Assembly (NCBI RefSeq): GCF_000455205.1
Contig: NZ_AUWQ01000005.1
Span: 1-64,000, forward strand
From: Mycobacterium sp. UM_CSW
GTDB taxonomy: Bacteria > Actinomycetota > Actinomycetes > Mycobacteriales > Mycobacteriaceae
DNA: 64,000 nucleotides
Reading direction: 5' to 3'
The number at the start of each line of letters is the position of its first letter. Within the stretch, counting starts at the first letter, position 1. The notes under the pieces are model-generated. The model was not told where the DNA came from, did not search any database, and saw only the letters and a list, made by a program, of their open reading frames with translations. The position numbers and the translations under genes were made by a program. Of the stretch, positions 8,888-17,560 are shown one piece after another.

Positions 8888-9295
8888 TTACGCGGGTTCG
8901 TACCGCAGCATGGTGACGTCGTGCTCGGGATAGTCACAGAACACCGGGCGCACCCGCATCCCGACCCTCAGCTCCGCCGGGTCGACGTGCACCATCTCGG
9001 TGGAAAACCTTGGCCCCTCGTCCCATTCGACAATGGCCAGCAGCTGGGGAACCGCGTCGGCGAAGTGCGGACCGACGGGGCGGCGCGCCACCGTGAACGA
9101 GTACAGCGTTCCCATCCCGGATATCTCGCGCCATTCCAGGTCGTCGGCCAGGGTATGCGGGGCACGCACCCGCGGATAGAACACGTAGCTTTGCGACGAC
9201 GGCGAATACTGGACGACGATGCGGTGCTCGGCCAGCGCATCCCAAAATGGCGCGGTGGTCGGCGTTTTGACGGGCATCGGCCGCTCGAGGGTCAT
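8888..9295 (-). CDS. OB-fold (DUF35-like) protein with degenerate zinc ribbon
   Basis: A 135-residue relative of the 668-1090 protein. The OB-fold half is well preserved (GMGTLYSFTVARRPVGPHFAD, LRVGMRVRPVFCDYPEHDVTMLRYEP), but the N-terminal ribbon has lost all four cysteines: the region reads VVQYSPSSQSYVFYPRVRAPHT. It sits 2 bp downstream of the second thiolase-like gene. It is probably the partner subunit of that enzyme, with the zinc site not needed for assembly. The function beyond this is inferred. Confidence 0.78.
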   Translation of the reverse strand: MTLERPMPVKTPTTAPFWDALAEHRIVVQYSPSSQSYVFYPRVRAPHTLADDLEWREISGMGTLYSFTVARRPVGPHFADAVPQLLAIVEWDEGPRFSTEMVHVDPAELRVGMRVRPVFCDYPEHDVTMLRYEPA

Positions 9296-9297
9296 CG

Positions 9298-10506
9298 TCA
9301 GTCTCCCTGCAGGATGAGCGCCGTCTGCTCGGACAGGATTCCACCGTTGCCGGAGACGAAGGCGCGGTTGCAGTCGGCGACCTGAGCCGCGCCGGCGCGC
9401 CCCATGATCTGGCGGGTGGCGTCACATACGTGGTGCATGCCGCCCGCCAATCCGGCCTGGCCGAAACCGAGTTGGCCGCCGGCGGTGTTGAGCGGGAAGT
9501 CGCCGCGGAAGGTCAGGTCGTGGTTGGCGACGAACTCCATGCCCTTGCCCTTCTCGCAGAACCCCGCGTCCTCCAACGACAGCAGCACGGTGATGGTGTA
9601 GCAGTCGTAGATCGACACCATGTCCATGTCATGGCGGGTCAGATCGGTCATCGCGAAGGCGGTGTCCGCGGCCTCCGCGATCGGGGTGTGCAGCAGATCC
9701 TTTGCGTAGGTCGGGGTTTTGAACGGCACGTGCTCGCCGAATCCCTTGATCCACACCGGACGATTGCGAGACCGCCGCGCCAGGTCGGCGTTCGCAACGA
9801 CGACGGCGGCGCCGCCGACGCAGGGCATCACGATCTCGAGCATGTGCAACGGGTCGGCGATCACCGGGCTGGCGATGACGTCCTCCACGGTGAGCGGCTT
9901 GTCCTTCCAGATCGCGCCCTCGGTGTAGTTGGCGTTGACCCGCTGGTCGACGACGATCTTGGCCATCGCCCGCTCGTCGTAGCCGTAGACGGCCGCGTAG
10001 CGCTGGGCGACCTGGCCGTACGGGCCGTTCTGGCCGAGGTTGCCGTATGGGATCTCGAATTCCGCCTGCGGGGAGCCATATTGGTTGCTCGATGAGCCGA
10101 AGTACAGGGCGTCGCCGTAGGTTTTGGGCTTCTTCTTGGACATGGGAGTGATGTAGCGGGCGGGCAGCGCGCACAGGACCGCCTCGCAGATGCCGAGTTC
10201 GACGGCGGCGGCCGCCCGCCACACCATCGCCGCGGCGCTGGCCCCGCCGAGGTCAACGTGCTCGGCGAATCTCGCCCCGACACCGAGGTATTCGGCGATC
10301 GTCGAGGGTACGAAGATCTCCGACTCGGCCAGGTGCGAGGCCACGATGCCGTCGACGACCTCGAACGGCAGTCCGGCGTCGCCCAGCGCGGCGGCACCGA
10401 GCTCGGCCCATTGCTCGATGGCGAAAGGCGCGGGTGACGCCTTGCTCATGCGCTCAGGCGGCAGCTCGACGTACCCGGCGATCGCGGCTTCTCCACGTAA
10501 TCCCAT
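9298..10506 (-). CDS. Thiolase-fold enzyme (lipid-transfer/Ltp2-like), second copy
   Basis: A 402-residue thiolase-superfamily protein paralogous to that at 1087-2262. Where classic thiolases have the nucleophilic Cys it reads DLGGASAAAMVWRAAAAVELG, with none. Other family stretches are kept: MVSIYDCYTITVLLSLEDAGFCEKG, NTAGGQLGFGQAGLAGGMHHV and the glycine-rich NGGILSEQTALIL. It is followed by its DUF35 partner and preceded by the fused acyl-CoA dehydrogenase, so a dehydrogenation then carbon-carbon cleavage series is plausible. No hydratase gene was seen in this cluster. Confidence 0.8.
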   Translation of the reverse strand: MGLRGEAAIAGYVELPPERMSKASPAPFAIEQWAELGAAALGDAGLPFEVVDGIVASHLAESEIFVPSTIAEYLGVGARFAEHVDLGGASAAAMVWRAAAAVELGICEAVLCALPARYITPMSKKKPKTYGDALYFGSSSNQYGSPQAEFEIPYGNLGQNGPYGQVAQRYAAVYGYDERAMAKIVVDQRVNANYTEGAIWKDKPLTVEDVIASPVIADPLHMLEIVMPCVGGAAVVVANADLARRSRNRPVWIKGFGEHVPFKTPTYAKDLLHTPIAEAADTAFAMTDLTRHDMDMVSIYDCYTITVLLSLEDAGFCEKGKGMEFVANHDLTFRGDFPLNTAGGQLGFGQAGLAGGMHHVCDATRQIMGRAGAAQVADCNRAFVSGNGGILSEQTALILQGD

Positions 10507-10515
10507 GCGGTGTCC

Positions 10516-12741
10516 TTATTTCCGGGGCAAACCGAGAATCATCTGCGCGATGATGTTCAGCTGGATCTCCCTCGTCCCGCCGCCGATCAGCTCGGCCGGC
10601 AGGTGCAGATAGGGTTCCACGACCGCGGCGTCGGGGTCATCGACCATCGCCACCTGCCCGGTCAGCTGCAGCGTGGCCTCGAAGGTGCGGCGCAGCAACA
10701 CGTTCATCGCCACCTTGGCGATGCTCGAAGCCGGACCGGACGCCTGCCCGTCGAGTAGCCGGATGGTTTCCCGCACGCCGAGCGCCCGGATGGCGTTGGT
10801 GTAGGCGTCGAGTTCGCCAAGCTCACGCAGGGCATCGTCACGATCCGGCCCGGGTTGTACGGCGAGGCGGCGGAGCGCGACGGCCCGATCGAACTTGACG
10901 TATCCGCTGATGGCCGAACGCTCTTCGGCCATCGTGGCGATCGCCAGGCTCCAGCCTTCGGTGGGGCCGCCCAGCAACATCTCGTCGGGAACGAAGACGT
11001 CGTTGAAGAACACCTCGTTGAAGTGCGCCTGCCCGGTCGCCGTCTTGATGGGCTGGATTTCGATTCCGGGCGACCGCATGTCGATGATGAAGTAGCCGAT
11101 GCCGCGATGCTTGCTGGCTTCGGGGTCGGTGCGCGCCAGCAGCGCGCCCAGGTCGGCGTACTGCGCCAACGAGGTCCAGATCTTGTGGCCGTTGATCCGC
11201 CAGCCGCCGTCGACCTTGGTGGCCCGGGTGGCCAGCGACGCCAGGTCGGAGCCCGCACCCGGCTCGCTGAACAGCTGGCACCAATGGATCTCGCCGCGCT
11301 GGGTCGCCGGGATCAGCTTCTCCTGCAGCTCTTTTGGTGCGGCGGTCAGCACCGAGGGCAGGATCCACTCGGCGATGTTCAGCGATGGCCGGACCAAGGC
11401 GGGCCGCTTGGCGAACTCCTCGTCGATGATGAGCTGTTTGAGCGGGCCCGCGTCGACGCCCCATGGCGCGGGCCAGTGCGGCGCCATCAGCCCGGCGTCC
11501 GCGAGCAGCGTGCGCTGCGGCCCGGAGGCCTGGTCCGGGTAGTCGCCGTGCGGCGCGGGCGTGTCATTGCGCAACTGCATTGCCGCGTCGAGGGTTTCGG
11601 CGACCCAGGCACGAAACTCGGATTCGGCGTCGCCGAGGTTGACGGACATGTCGCGGGTCCCGGTGCAGGTGAGCTCGCCCAGCCGCCGCGCCCAGCGGTT
11701 CGCCGGTCCGATCGATCCCGCCAGGCTGATGGCCCGGCGCCAGTACAGGTGCATGTCATGTTCCCAGGTGAAGCCGATGGCGCCGAGCATGGTCAGCGCG
11801 TCGAGCACCAGGTCCGGAATCGGCGAGACGGCGATCGTCGCCGCCCCGCCCGCGGCGAGGCGGTGCTGGTCGAGTGGTTCGTCCACGGCGCGGACCGCGT
11901 CCCAGGCCGCGGCGGTCGCCAACTCCGTGTTGACGAGCAGCATCGCCGCGCTGTGCTGCAGGGCCTGAAAGGTACCGATCACCTTGCCGAACTGCTCGCG
12001 GATTCGCAGGTGCGAGGTGACCGCGTCGACACACCACTGCGCGATGCCGGCCATCACGCTGGCTACCAATCCGACGGCGACGCACTCGGCGCGGTCGGCG
12101 TCGAGCCCCCCGAGCACGGCGGACTCGGCGGCGACGTATTCGCTCAACCGCAAGATCCCCACATCGGTCACCAGGTCGGTGCCGCGCACGGATTCGGCTG
12201 CCGCCGTGGGCTGTGTGGTGTCAACCGCCACCCAGATGTCGTCGTCTTCCCCGGTCCGAGCGCACACCAGGACGACCCGCGCCGAACAGACGCCCGCCGT
12301 CACGTCCGACGCGCCGTTGACCACCCAGCCTTGGCCGTCGCGACGCGCGTGGAAGTCACCGCCACCGGGAAGGACGACCGCCGCAGGCAAGCCGGACGCG
12401 AGGTCGCGCACCAGTGACTCCGCGGTCAGGTTCGGATCGGCAAGCAGCGCAACGGCTCCCGCGGTCACGGTTGGCAGGAGCGGGCCGGGCAGCAACGCCT
12501 TGCCGGCCGATTCCAGCACACACGCCGCGTCGATGAGCCGTCCGCCCTGGCCCCCGAGGCGCTCGGGCAGGTGCACCGCGTGAAAGCCGTTGGCAACCAA
12601 CGCGTCCCACCACTCCGGAAGGCATCCTGCGGCCAAGTCGTCGAAGCTCTCGCGGGTCGCGGCGATCGGGGCGTGCCGGCCGGCGAACTGGGCGACGGCG
12701 TCGCTGAGGTCCTGTTGTTCCGGGGTCAGTCCCAGCGTCAT
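10516..12741 (-). CDS. Fused double acyl-CoA dehydrogenase (FadE type)
   Basis: A 741-residue protein of two acyl-CoA dehydrogenase domains: residues 1-360 (LTPEQQDLSDAVAQFAGRHAP..., GTFQALQHSAAMLLVNTELATAAAWDAV) and about 375-741 (WCQLFSEPGAGSDLASLATRATKVDGGWRINGHKIWTSLAQYADLGALLART..., GGGTREIQLNIIAQMILGLPRK). The second half keeps the flavin and substrate motifs more completely. Fused or heteromeric FadEs of this kind (FadE34/ChsE3) act on bulky steroid-type acyl-CoAs. The start is taken at ATG 12741; a GTG at 12771 would add ten residues. A 12-codon upstream ORF ends on this ATG. Confidence 0.85.
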   Translation of the reverse strand: MTLGLTPEQQDLSDAVAQFAGRHAPIAATRESFDDLAAGCLPEWWDALVANGFHAVHLPERLGGQGGRLIDAACVLESAGKALLPGPLLPTVTAGAVALLADPNLTAESLVRDLASGLPAAVVLPGGGDFHARRDGQGWVVNGASDVTAGVCSARVVLVCARTGEDDDIWVAVDTTQPTAAAESVRGTDLVTDVGILRLSEYVAAESAVLGGLDADRAECVAVGLVASVMAGIAQWCVDAVTSHLRIREQFGKVIGTFQALQHSAAMLLVNTELATAAAWDAVRAVDEPLDQHRLAAGGAATIAVSPIPDLVLDALTMLGAIGFTWEHDMHLYWRRAISLAGSIGPANRWARRLGELTCTGTRDMSVNLGDAESEFRAWVAETLDAAMQLRNDTPAPHGDYPDQASGPQRTLLADAGLMAPHWPAPWGVDAGPLKQLIIDEEFAKRPALVRPSLNIAEWILPSVLTAAPKELQEKLIPATQRGEIHWCQLFSEPGAGSDLASLATRATKVDGGWRINGHKIWTSLAQYADLGALLARTDPEASKHRGIGYFIIDMRSPGIEIQPIKTATGQAHFNEVFFNDVFVPDEMLLGGPTEGWSLAIATMAEERSAISGYVKFDRAVALRRLAVQPGPDRDDALRELGELDAYTNAIRALGVRETIRLLDGQASGPASSIAKVAMNVLLRRTFEATLQLTGQVAMVDDPDAAVVEPYLHLPAELIGGGTREIQLNIIAQMILGLPRK

Positions 12742-12776
12742 GACCGCGACCCCGCGCGGCTGAGGCGACACGCCAT
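12738..12776 (-). CDS. Possible 12-codon upstream ORF coupled to the fused acyl-CoA dehydrogenase
   Basis: An ATG at 12776 opens a frame encoding MACRLSRAGSRS. Its TGA stop overlaps the dehydrogenase ATG as ATGA. A purine-rich stretch GGAAGGGG lies 12 nt upstream. The dehydrogenase ATG itself has no visible ribosome site, so translation may be coupled through this leader. It is short and could be chance. Confidence 0.35.
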   Translation of the reverse strand: MACRLSRAGSRS

Positions 12777-12798
12777 CGAAGACCGCTGCCCCTTCCTT

Positions 12799-12822
12799 AC
12801 AAGACGAACCGTCTCGTCTTGT
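12799..12822. promoter_or_regulatory. TetR-type operator, 9-bp perfect inverted repeat
   Basis: ACAAGACGA (12799-12807), a 6-bp spacer, then TCGTCTTGT (12814-12822). It lies between the divergent dehydrogenase operon and the TetR gene at 12910, where an autoregulating TetR repressor would bind. Confidence 0.7.
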
Positions 12823-12909
12823 GGCAGACTACGGGGCGGGTCAAGATATGTAAAGCGGACCAGATCCGGCGGACGACCGGCGACACCTGGGGAGATGAGG
12901 ATCACTTAG

Positions 12910-13494
12910 ATGCCAACCGATCTCACCCAGAGCTACCCGAGGCGCCGCAGCGAGAAATCGCGCACGGCCATCGTGACGGCGACCCGAGAACTGCTTCTCG
13001 AGCGCGGATTCGACGGCCTGACCATCGAGGCGGTGGCCGCCCGGGCCGGTGTGGGAAAGCAGACCATCTATCGCTGGTGGCCCAGCCGTCCGGTGCTGGT
13101 CGCCGACGTCATGCTCGAGGACGCGGACAAGATCCTGGCGTCGGTGGACCACACCGACGACCTGGCGGCCGACCTCGTCGGGTGGGTTCGCAAACTTGCC
13201 GCAACGCTGACCGCACCGCGGGGCTCGGCGATGCTGCGCATCCTGACCGTCGCCTGCATGGAGCACCCGGAAACCGCCGCCAAACTGCGGGCCGGGTTCA
13301 GTTTGCCGCTGCATGAAAGCGTCCGCAGCCGGCTTCTCGCGGACGGTATCGACGAGGCAACGGCCGAGTCAGCGGCCGACGCCATCGTCGGCGGCGTGGT
13401 GTACCCGATTCTCTCTGACGCACAGTCATATTCACGACGCCGAGCCGAGCGCACCACCCGGATCATCGTCGAGGCGCTCGGGGCCCGCCGCTGA
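12910..13494 (+). CDS. TetR-family transcriptional regulator
   Basis: A 194-residue regulator with a textbook N-terminal TetR helix-turn-helix ([52 protein letters not shown], about residues 17-65) and a C-terminal ligand-binding helical domain. It is divergent from the fused acyl-CoA dehydrogenase operon with a perfect palindrome between them, so it probably represses that operon and itself in response to an acyl-CoA-like ligand. Its 3' end overlaps the convergent pyruvate-kinase-like gene by 63 bp. Confidence 0.9.
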   Translation: MPTDLTQSYPRRRSEKSRTAIVTATRELLLERGFDGLTIEAVAARAGVGKQTIYRWWPSRPVLVADVMLEDADKILASVDHTDDLAADLVGWVRKLAATLTAPRGSAMLRILTVACMEHPETAAKLRAGFSLPLHESVRSRLLADGIDEATAESAADAIVGGVVYPILSDAQSYSRRRAERTTRIIVEALGARR

Positions 13495-15354
13495 CCAAGA
13501 GTGCAGCGGACGCAGCAACGAGTTCTTCTTGTAGTAGTGCTCCGCCATTCTGCGCATGATGTTGTCGAGCACGGTCACCGCCTCGGGCAGGTAGGGACCC
13601 TTGTTAAGCATCACGCATTCGGCCCGTTCGCTCATCGCCGCATCGCTGATCTCGGCGCGCGACGGCAGGCCCGTCTTGGCGAGCTGCTCGAGCACCTGCG
13701 TCGCCCAGATCACCGGCAGGTGCGCCGCCTCGCACAACCACAGAATCTCCTCCTGCAGCTCGGCCATCCGCTCGTAACCGCATTCGACCGCCAGATCGCC
13801 GCGGGCGATCATCACCCCGACCCGCGGCCGGCGCATCGCGGTGAGCAGCAGCTGCGGCAGGTGTTCGAAGGCGCGCCGGGTTTCGACCTTGAGCACGATG
13901 CCCAGCTCGTCGGCGCCGAGCCGATCGAGCTCGTCCAGCAGCCGCTCGACATCCGCCGGGCTCCGAACGAACGACATGTCCACCAAGTCCGCCAGTTCGA
14001 CGGCGACGGCGAGGTCGGCGACGTCGCGGTCGGTGATCGCCGAAATCGGCAGCTCGGTGTCCGGCATGTTGATGCCCTTTGCGGCCTTCAGGCGAGCCTC
14101 ACCCTCTTCGGGATGGTCGATGCGCACGGTGATGACGTCGGAATCGACGGACACCACCCGCCCGCCGATCCTGCCGTCGTCGAAATGGATCGCATCCCCG
14201 GAGCGGGCATGATCGAACGCCTCGGGCAGCGTGCAACCGATCCGCGCAACGGGTTGATCGCCGTCCACCGGGGCCGGCGAACAGTCGCGGGTCAGCCGCA
14301 GCAGGTCTCCGGCGCGCAGCACCAGGCTCTGCTCCTTCGCCGGGAGCGGACCCACTTCGGCCGGCTTTCTGCCGTCTCCGGCGTGCAGGGCCGTGCCGGT
14401 CACCAGGTAGGTGGTCTGCTGGGCGGTCAGCACGAATCCACCTGAAGCGTCGACGGTCTCGAGTCCCAGCCGCCGCCTGGACCCCCGTGCGTCCCGCAAT
14501 ACCAGTACGTCGCCGCCGTTGCGGTTGGTCAGCCACCGTCGCGGGACGGTGATGACCGCCTTGCCGGGCTGGGGCGGGTCCGTCGGCTCCTCGATCGACG
14601 TCAGCCAGGCGCGTGCCGGCGCGACGACCTCACCGAGGGCGTTTCGGGGTGGGCGCAGTTTGATGACGCGGGGACCCGGCTCCAGCGGCCCGGTCCGCAG
14701 CTTCGGCCCCGCGAGATCCATTGCCACCAGGCAGGTTTCGCCGGCGCGGGCGGCCGCATCCCGGACGTGGTGCGCCATCGCGCGCCACGCCGGCGCGTCG
14801 TCGTGCGCGCAGTTGATCCGGGCGATGTTCATGCCACGTCGCACCAGCCCGCGAACCAGGTCGGCGTCGGTGGCGGCCTCCGACGGCAGCGTGACCATGA
14901 TCCGGGTCGCGCGATGCGGCGGGCGCGGGCCCAGCAGGTCCACCGTATGTTGGCGCAGTATCTCGGCTCCCCGCTCGATGGGTACCACCGAGGGCGGCGG
15001 CGGCTCCCACGTGCCTCCCACGATGGCGGCGATGGCCGCGCGAACCGCCGCAAGGGTGGCGTGAACATGTGATTCGCTGCGGCCCAGCGACGAAAGCCCG
15101 AATTCCGCCAGGTCCGTCTGCAGCTCCCGCAAGTCATATTGCCGAATGGCCCAGTAGTGGACCAGGTTTCGCGCGCTCGACCGATGCTCGGGCGCCACGG
15201 TGGTCAGCCAGTCCGCCCACGCGCGCTCGGCCTCGGACAGCCTGGTCAACAAGCCGTCGATCCGGTCGAGCAAACCTGCCAGTCTCCGCAGGTCACCTCC
15301 CCCGGCGATGCGCTCAGGAAGCACGACGACTCCTTCGTGGTTTTGCGGCCACAT
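13432..15354 (-). CDS. Atypical pyruvate-kinase-like protein with N-terminal extension
   Basis: A 640-residue protein (start ATG 15354; earlier codons lack domain character). Residues 1-140 form a helical domain I do not recognise. A pyruvate kinase barrel starts near 152: ARINCAHDD (standard RxNxSH, Ser replaced by Ala), [11 protein letters not shown] (about 212-222), [31 protein letters not shown] (keeps the catalytic Lys and metal-binding Glu), [18 protein letters not shown] and [14 protein letters not shown]. The insert between motifs is long and the usual C-terminal allosteric domain is absent. It may make pyruvate from PEP or use another phospho-substrate. A DUF190 protein and a class I aldolase gene are nearby. 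Confidence 0.8.
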   Translation of the reverse strand: MWPQNHEGVVVLPERIAGGGDLRRLAGLLDRIDGLLTRLSEAERAWADWLTTVAPEHRSSARNLVHYWAIRQYDLRELQTDLAEFGLSSLGRSESHVHATLAAVRAAIAAIVGGTWEPPPPSVVPIERGAEILRQHTVDLLGPRPPHRATRIMVTLPSEAATDADLVRGLVRRGMNIARINCAHDDAPAWRAMAHHVRDAAARAGETCLVAMDLAGPKLRTGPLEPGPRVIKLRPPRNALGEVVAPARAWLTSIEEPTDPPQPGKAVITVPRRWLTNRNGGDVLVLRDARGSRRRLGLETVDASGGFVLTAQQTTYLVTGTALHAGDGRKPAEVGPLPAKEQSLVLRAGDLLRLTRDCSPAPVDGDQPVARIGCTLPEAFDHARSGDAIHFDDGRIGGRVVSVDSDVITVRIDHPEEGEARLKAAKGINMPDTELPISAITDRDVADLAVAVELADLVDMSFVRSPADVERLLDELDRLGADELGIVLKVETRRAFEHLPQLLLTAMRRPRVGVMIARGDLAVECGYERMAELQEEILWLCEAAHLPVIWATQVLEQLAKTGLPSRAEISDAAMSERAECVMLNKGPYLPEAVTVLDNIMRRMAEHYYKKNSLLRPLHSWSAAGPERLDDDPGGALGSAS

Positions 15355-15504
15355 GGTGTTAACGTCCGCGTAACGGTAACGATCCGAAACATCAAGGCAC
15401 ACACCAAATTAGCGGCCGCTGCGGCGCCACAGCAGAGGAATTGGTCCCAAATCCGGGTGGCGCGGATCCAATGGGTAAGATCCCGCACGGCGACAGGAGC
15501 GGGC

Positions 15505-16584
15505 ATGGACGAGGACTGTCTGAAGCTCAGTGCCTATCTGGCGGAGCGCCGGCGGACCGGCGAGGGCTTCGTCTCCGACGTGCTGCTCAACCTCTACCAA
15601 CAGCATCGGATCGCCAGCAGCGTCGTGCTGCGCGGCATCGGCGGATTCGGGACGGGTCGGCACCTGCGAACCGACGAGTCGCTGACGCTATCCGAGGACC
15701 CGCCCGTGGTGATCGTCGCCGTGGACACCCGTAAATCGATCGAGGCCCTGATCGATCCGGTGCTCGCGATCAAACAGCGCGGCCTGGTCACGCTGGAGCG
15801 CGCGCGGCTGCTGCGCCAGGACGTCAGGTTGCCGGAGCTACCCGACGACTTGCGCGAGGCCGTCAAGCTGACGATCTACCTCGGCCGCAAGGAGCGCGCC
15901 CAGGGAGTACCGGCCTACGTCGCGGTCTGCGATCTCATGCACCGGCGCCACATCGCCGGCGCCTCAGTCTTCCTGGGTGTCGACGGCCTCATCCACGGAC
16001 AACGGCACCGCGCCCACTTTTTCGGTCGCAACGCCGATGTACCGATGATGGTCGTCGCGGTCGGGTCCGGCGATCGGATCGCTCGGGTGCTGCCGGAGCT
16101 CGGCGACCTGCTCCGCCAGCCAATGTTCACGCTGGAACGGGTCCGCGTGTGCAAGCGCGACGGCGAATTGCTGGAACGGCCGCATGCCCTGCCGGGGGTT
16201 GACGAACACGGCCTGCCCCTGTGGCAGAAGCTGATGGTCTATACCTCCGAATCGGCGCTGCATGACGGGGTGCCGATTCACCGCGCCATCGTCCAGCGGC
16301 TTCGTCAGCGCGAATCGCCGGACGGCGCGACGGTGGTCCGGGGCATCTGGGGTTACCACGGGGACCATCGGCCCCACGGGGACAAGCTGCTCGCGTTGAG
16401 GCGTCGCGTGCCGGCGGTCACGATCGTCGTCGACACTCCGGCCAACATCGCGGAATGCTTTGACGTCGTCGACGAACTCACGCAGCACGAGGGGCTGGTC
16501 ACCAGCGAGATGGTGCCCGCGCTGGTGTCGGACGACGGCGAACCCGGCCAGGGCGGGCCGCCCTTGGCCAACCACCGCTACTAG
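15505..16584 (+). CDS. Triple DUF190 (PII-like) domain protein
   Basis: A 359-residue protein (start ATG 15505, AGGAG 5 nt upstream) made of three tandem DUF190 domains of about 110-120 residues. They begin LKLSAYLAERRRTGEGFVSDVLLNLY, VKLTIYLGRKERAQGVPAYVAVCDLM and QKLMVYTSESALHDGVPIHRAIVQRL. Each continues with a G-hydrophobic strand and a conserved VVIVAVDT, MMVVAVGS or VTIVVDTP strand. DUF190 proteins normally hold one domain of about 110 residues with a ferredoxin-like PII fold that makes trimers; here the three units are covalently joined. Its role is unknown; a sensor of a small metabolite is possible. It is divergent from the pyruvate-kinase-like gene. Confidence 0.85.
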   Translation: MDEDCLKLSAYLAERRRTGEGFVSDVLLNLYQQHRIASSVVLRGIGGFGTGRHLRTDESLTLSEDPPVVIVAVDTRKSIEALIDPVLAIKQRGLVTLERARLLRQDVRLPELPDDLREAVKLTIYLGRKERAQGVPAYVAVCDLMHRRHIAGASVFLGVDGLIHGQRHRAHFFGRNADVPMMVVAVGSGDRIARVLPELGDLLRQPMFTLERVRVCKRDGELLERPHALPGVDEHGLPLWQKLMVYTSESALHDGVPIHRAIVQRLRQRESPDGATVVRGIWGYHGDHRPHGDKLLALRRRVPAVTIVVDTPANIAECFDVVDELTQHEGLVTSEMVPALVSDDGEPGQGGPPLANHRY

Positions 16585-16593
16585 AGCCGGGCG

Positions 16594-17487
16594 TCAGCCC
16601 GCGACGGACGCGTCGTAGATCGACTGGATCGACCTGTCCAGGGTGGCGTTGAACTGCTCGTCGGACTGGTCGACCGCAAGCCCCTCGGTCAGCGCGCGGC
16701 TGAAGCTGGCGATCAGCCCGGTGTTCTTCGCCAGCAGCTCGTTGGCCTCCTCGCGCGAGTAGCCACCGGACAGCGCGACCACCCGCATCACCTTGGGGTG
16801 CTCGATCAGCGGACGGTAGAAGTTGACCTCGGTGGGCAAGCTCAGCTTGATCATCACGCGCTGACCGGCCGGCACGGTTTCGAGTTGCTTGGTGATCTCG
16901 TCCCGCAGGATGGCCTCGGCCTCGGCCTTGTCCGGGATCGAGATGGTGACCTCGGGCTCGAGGATGGGAACCAGGCCGTGCGACAGCACCTGGTGGCCGA
17001 CCTCGAACTGCTGGGCGACGATCGCCGCGATGCCCGCCGCGTTGGCCCCGCCGATCACCGACCGTTCCTTAGTGCCGAAGACGCCCTTGCTCACGGCCCG
17101 CTCGAGCAGCTCGTCCAGTCCCGGCATCGGCTTCATCAGCTGGACGTCGTCGGACGCCTCCGCCAGGCCCTTGTCGATCTTCAGGATGGGCACCACGCCC
17201 TTGGTCTCCCAGAGGTACGTGGTCGACGGCACCCCCTCGATGTCCCGGTCCATGGTCTGTTCGAACAGGATCGCCGCCAGCACCCGGTCGCCGTTGAACG
17301 CCGGGGAGGTGATGATCCGCGAACGCATCTGGTGGATGAGGTCGAACATCTCCGCGTCGGAGGAATACGCGTCCTCTTGAATCCCGTATAGACGCAGCGC
17401 CTTGGGTGTCGAGCCGCCGCTCTGGTCGAGCGCTGCAATGAACCCCTTGCCCGACGTCATCCGGTCGGCCTGCTGCTGGTTCGGCAT
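16594..17487 (-). CDS. fda: Class I fructose-bisphosphate aldolase
   Basis: A 297-residue aldolase of the bacterial class I type: N-terminal GFIAALDQSGGSTPKALRLYG, then FEQTMDRDIEGVPSTTYLWETKGVVPILKIDKGL, VIGGANAAGIAAIVAQQFEV, VPILEPEVTISIPDKAEAE, MIKLSLPTEVNFY (region of the Schiff-base Lys) and VVALSGGYSREEANELL. It cleaves fructose 1,6-bisphosphate to triose phosphates without metal. M. tuberculosis relies on a class II enzyme for this step, so a class I copy is an alternative glycolytic or gluconeogenic enzyme. It is convergent with the DUF190 gene, with a 9-bp gap. Confidence 0.92.
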   Translation of the reverse strand: MPNQQQADRMTSGKGFIAALDQSGGSTPKALRLYGIQEDAYSSDAEMFDLIHQMRSRIITSPAFNGDRVLAAILFEQTMDRDIEGVPSTTYLWETKGVVPILKIDKGLAEASDDVQLMKPMPGLDELLERAVSKGVFGTKERSVIGGANAAGIAAIVAQQFEVGHQVLSHGLVPILEPEVTISIPDKAEAEAILRDEITKQLETVPAGQRVMIKLSLPTEVNFYRPLIEHPKVMRVVALSGGYSREEANELLAKNTGLIASFSRALTEGLAVDQSDEQFNATLDRSIQSIYDASVAG

Positions 17488-17560
17488 GGAACTTCCCCAC
17501 TCCCTCGTGGCACTGTCGGGTGCCGATCATATTCGTCCGATCGGGGCGCGAGCGGGCAGG

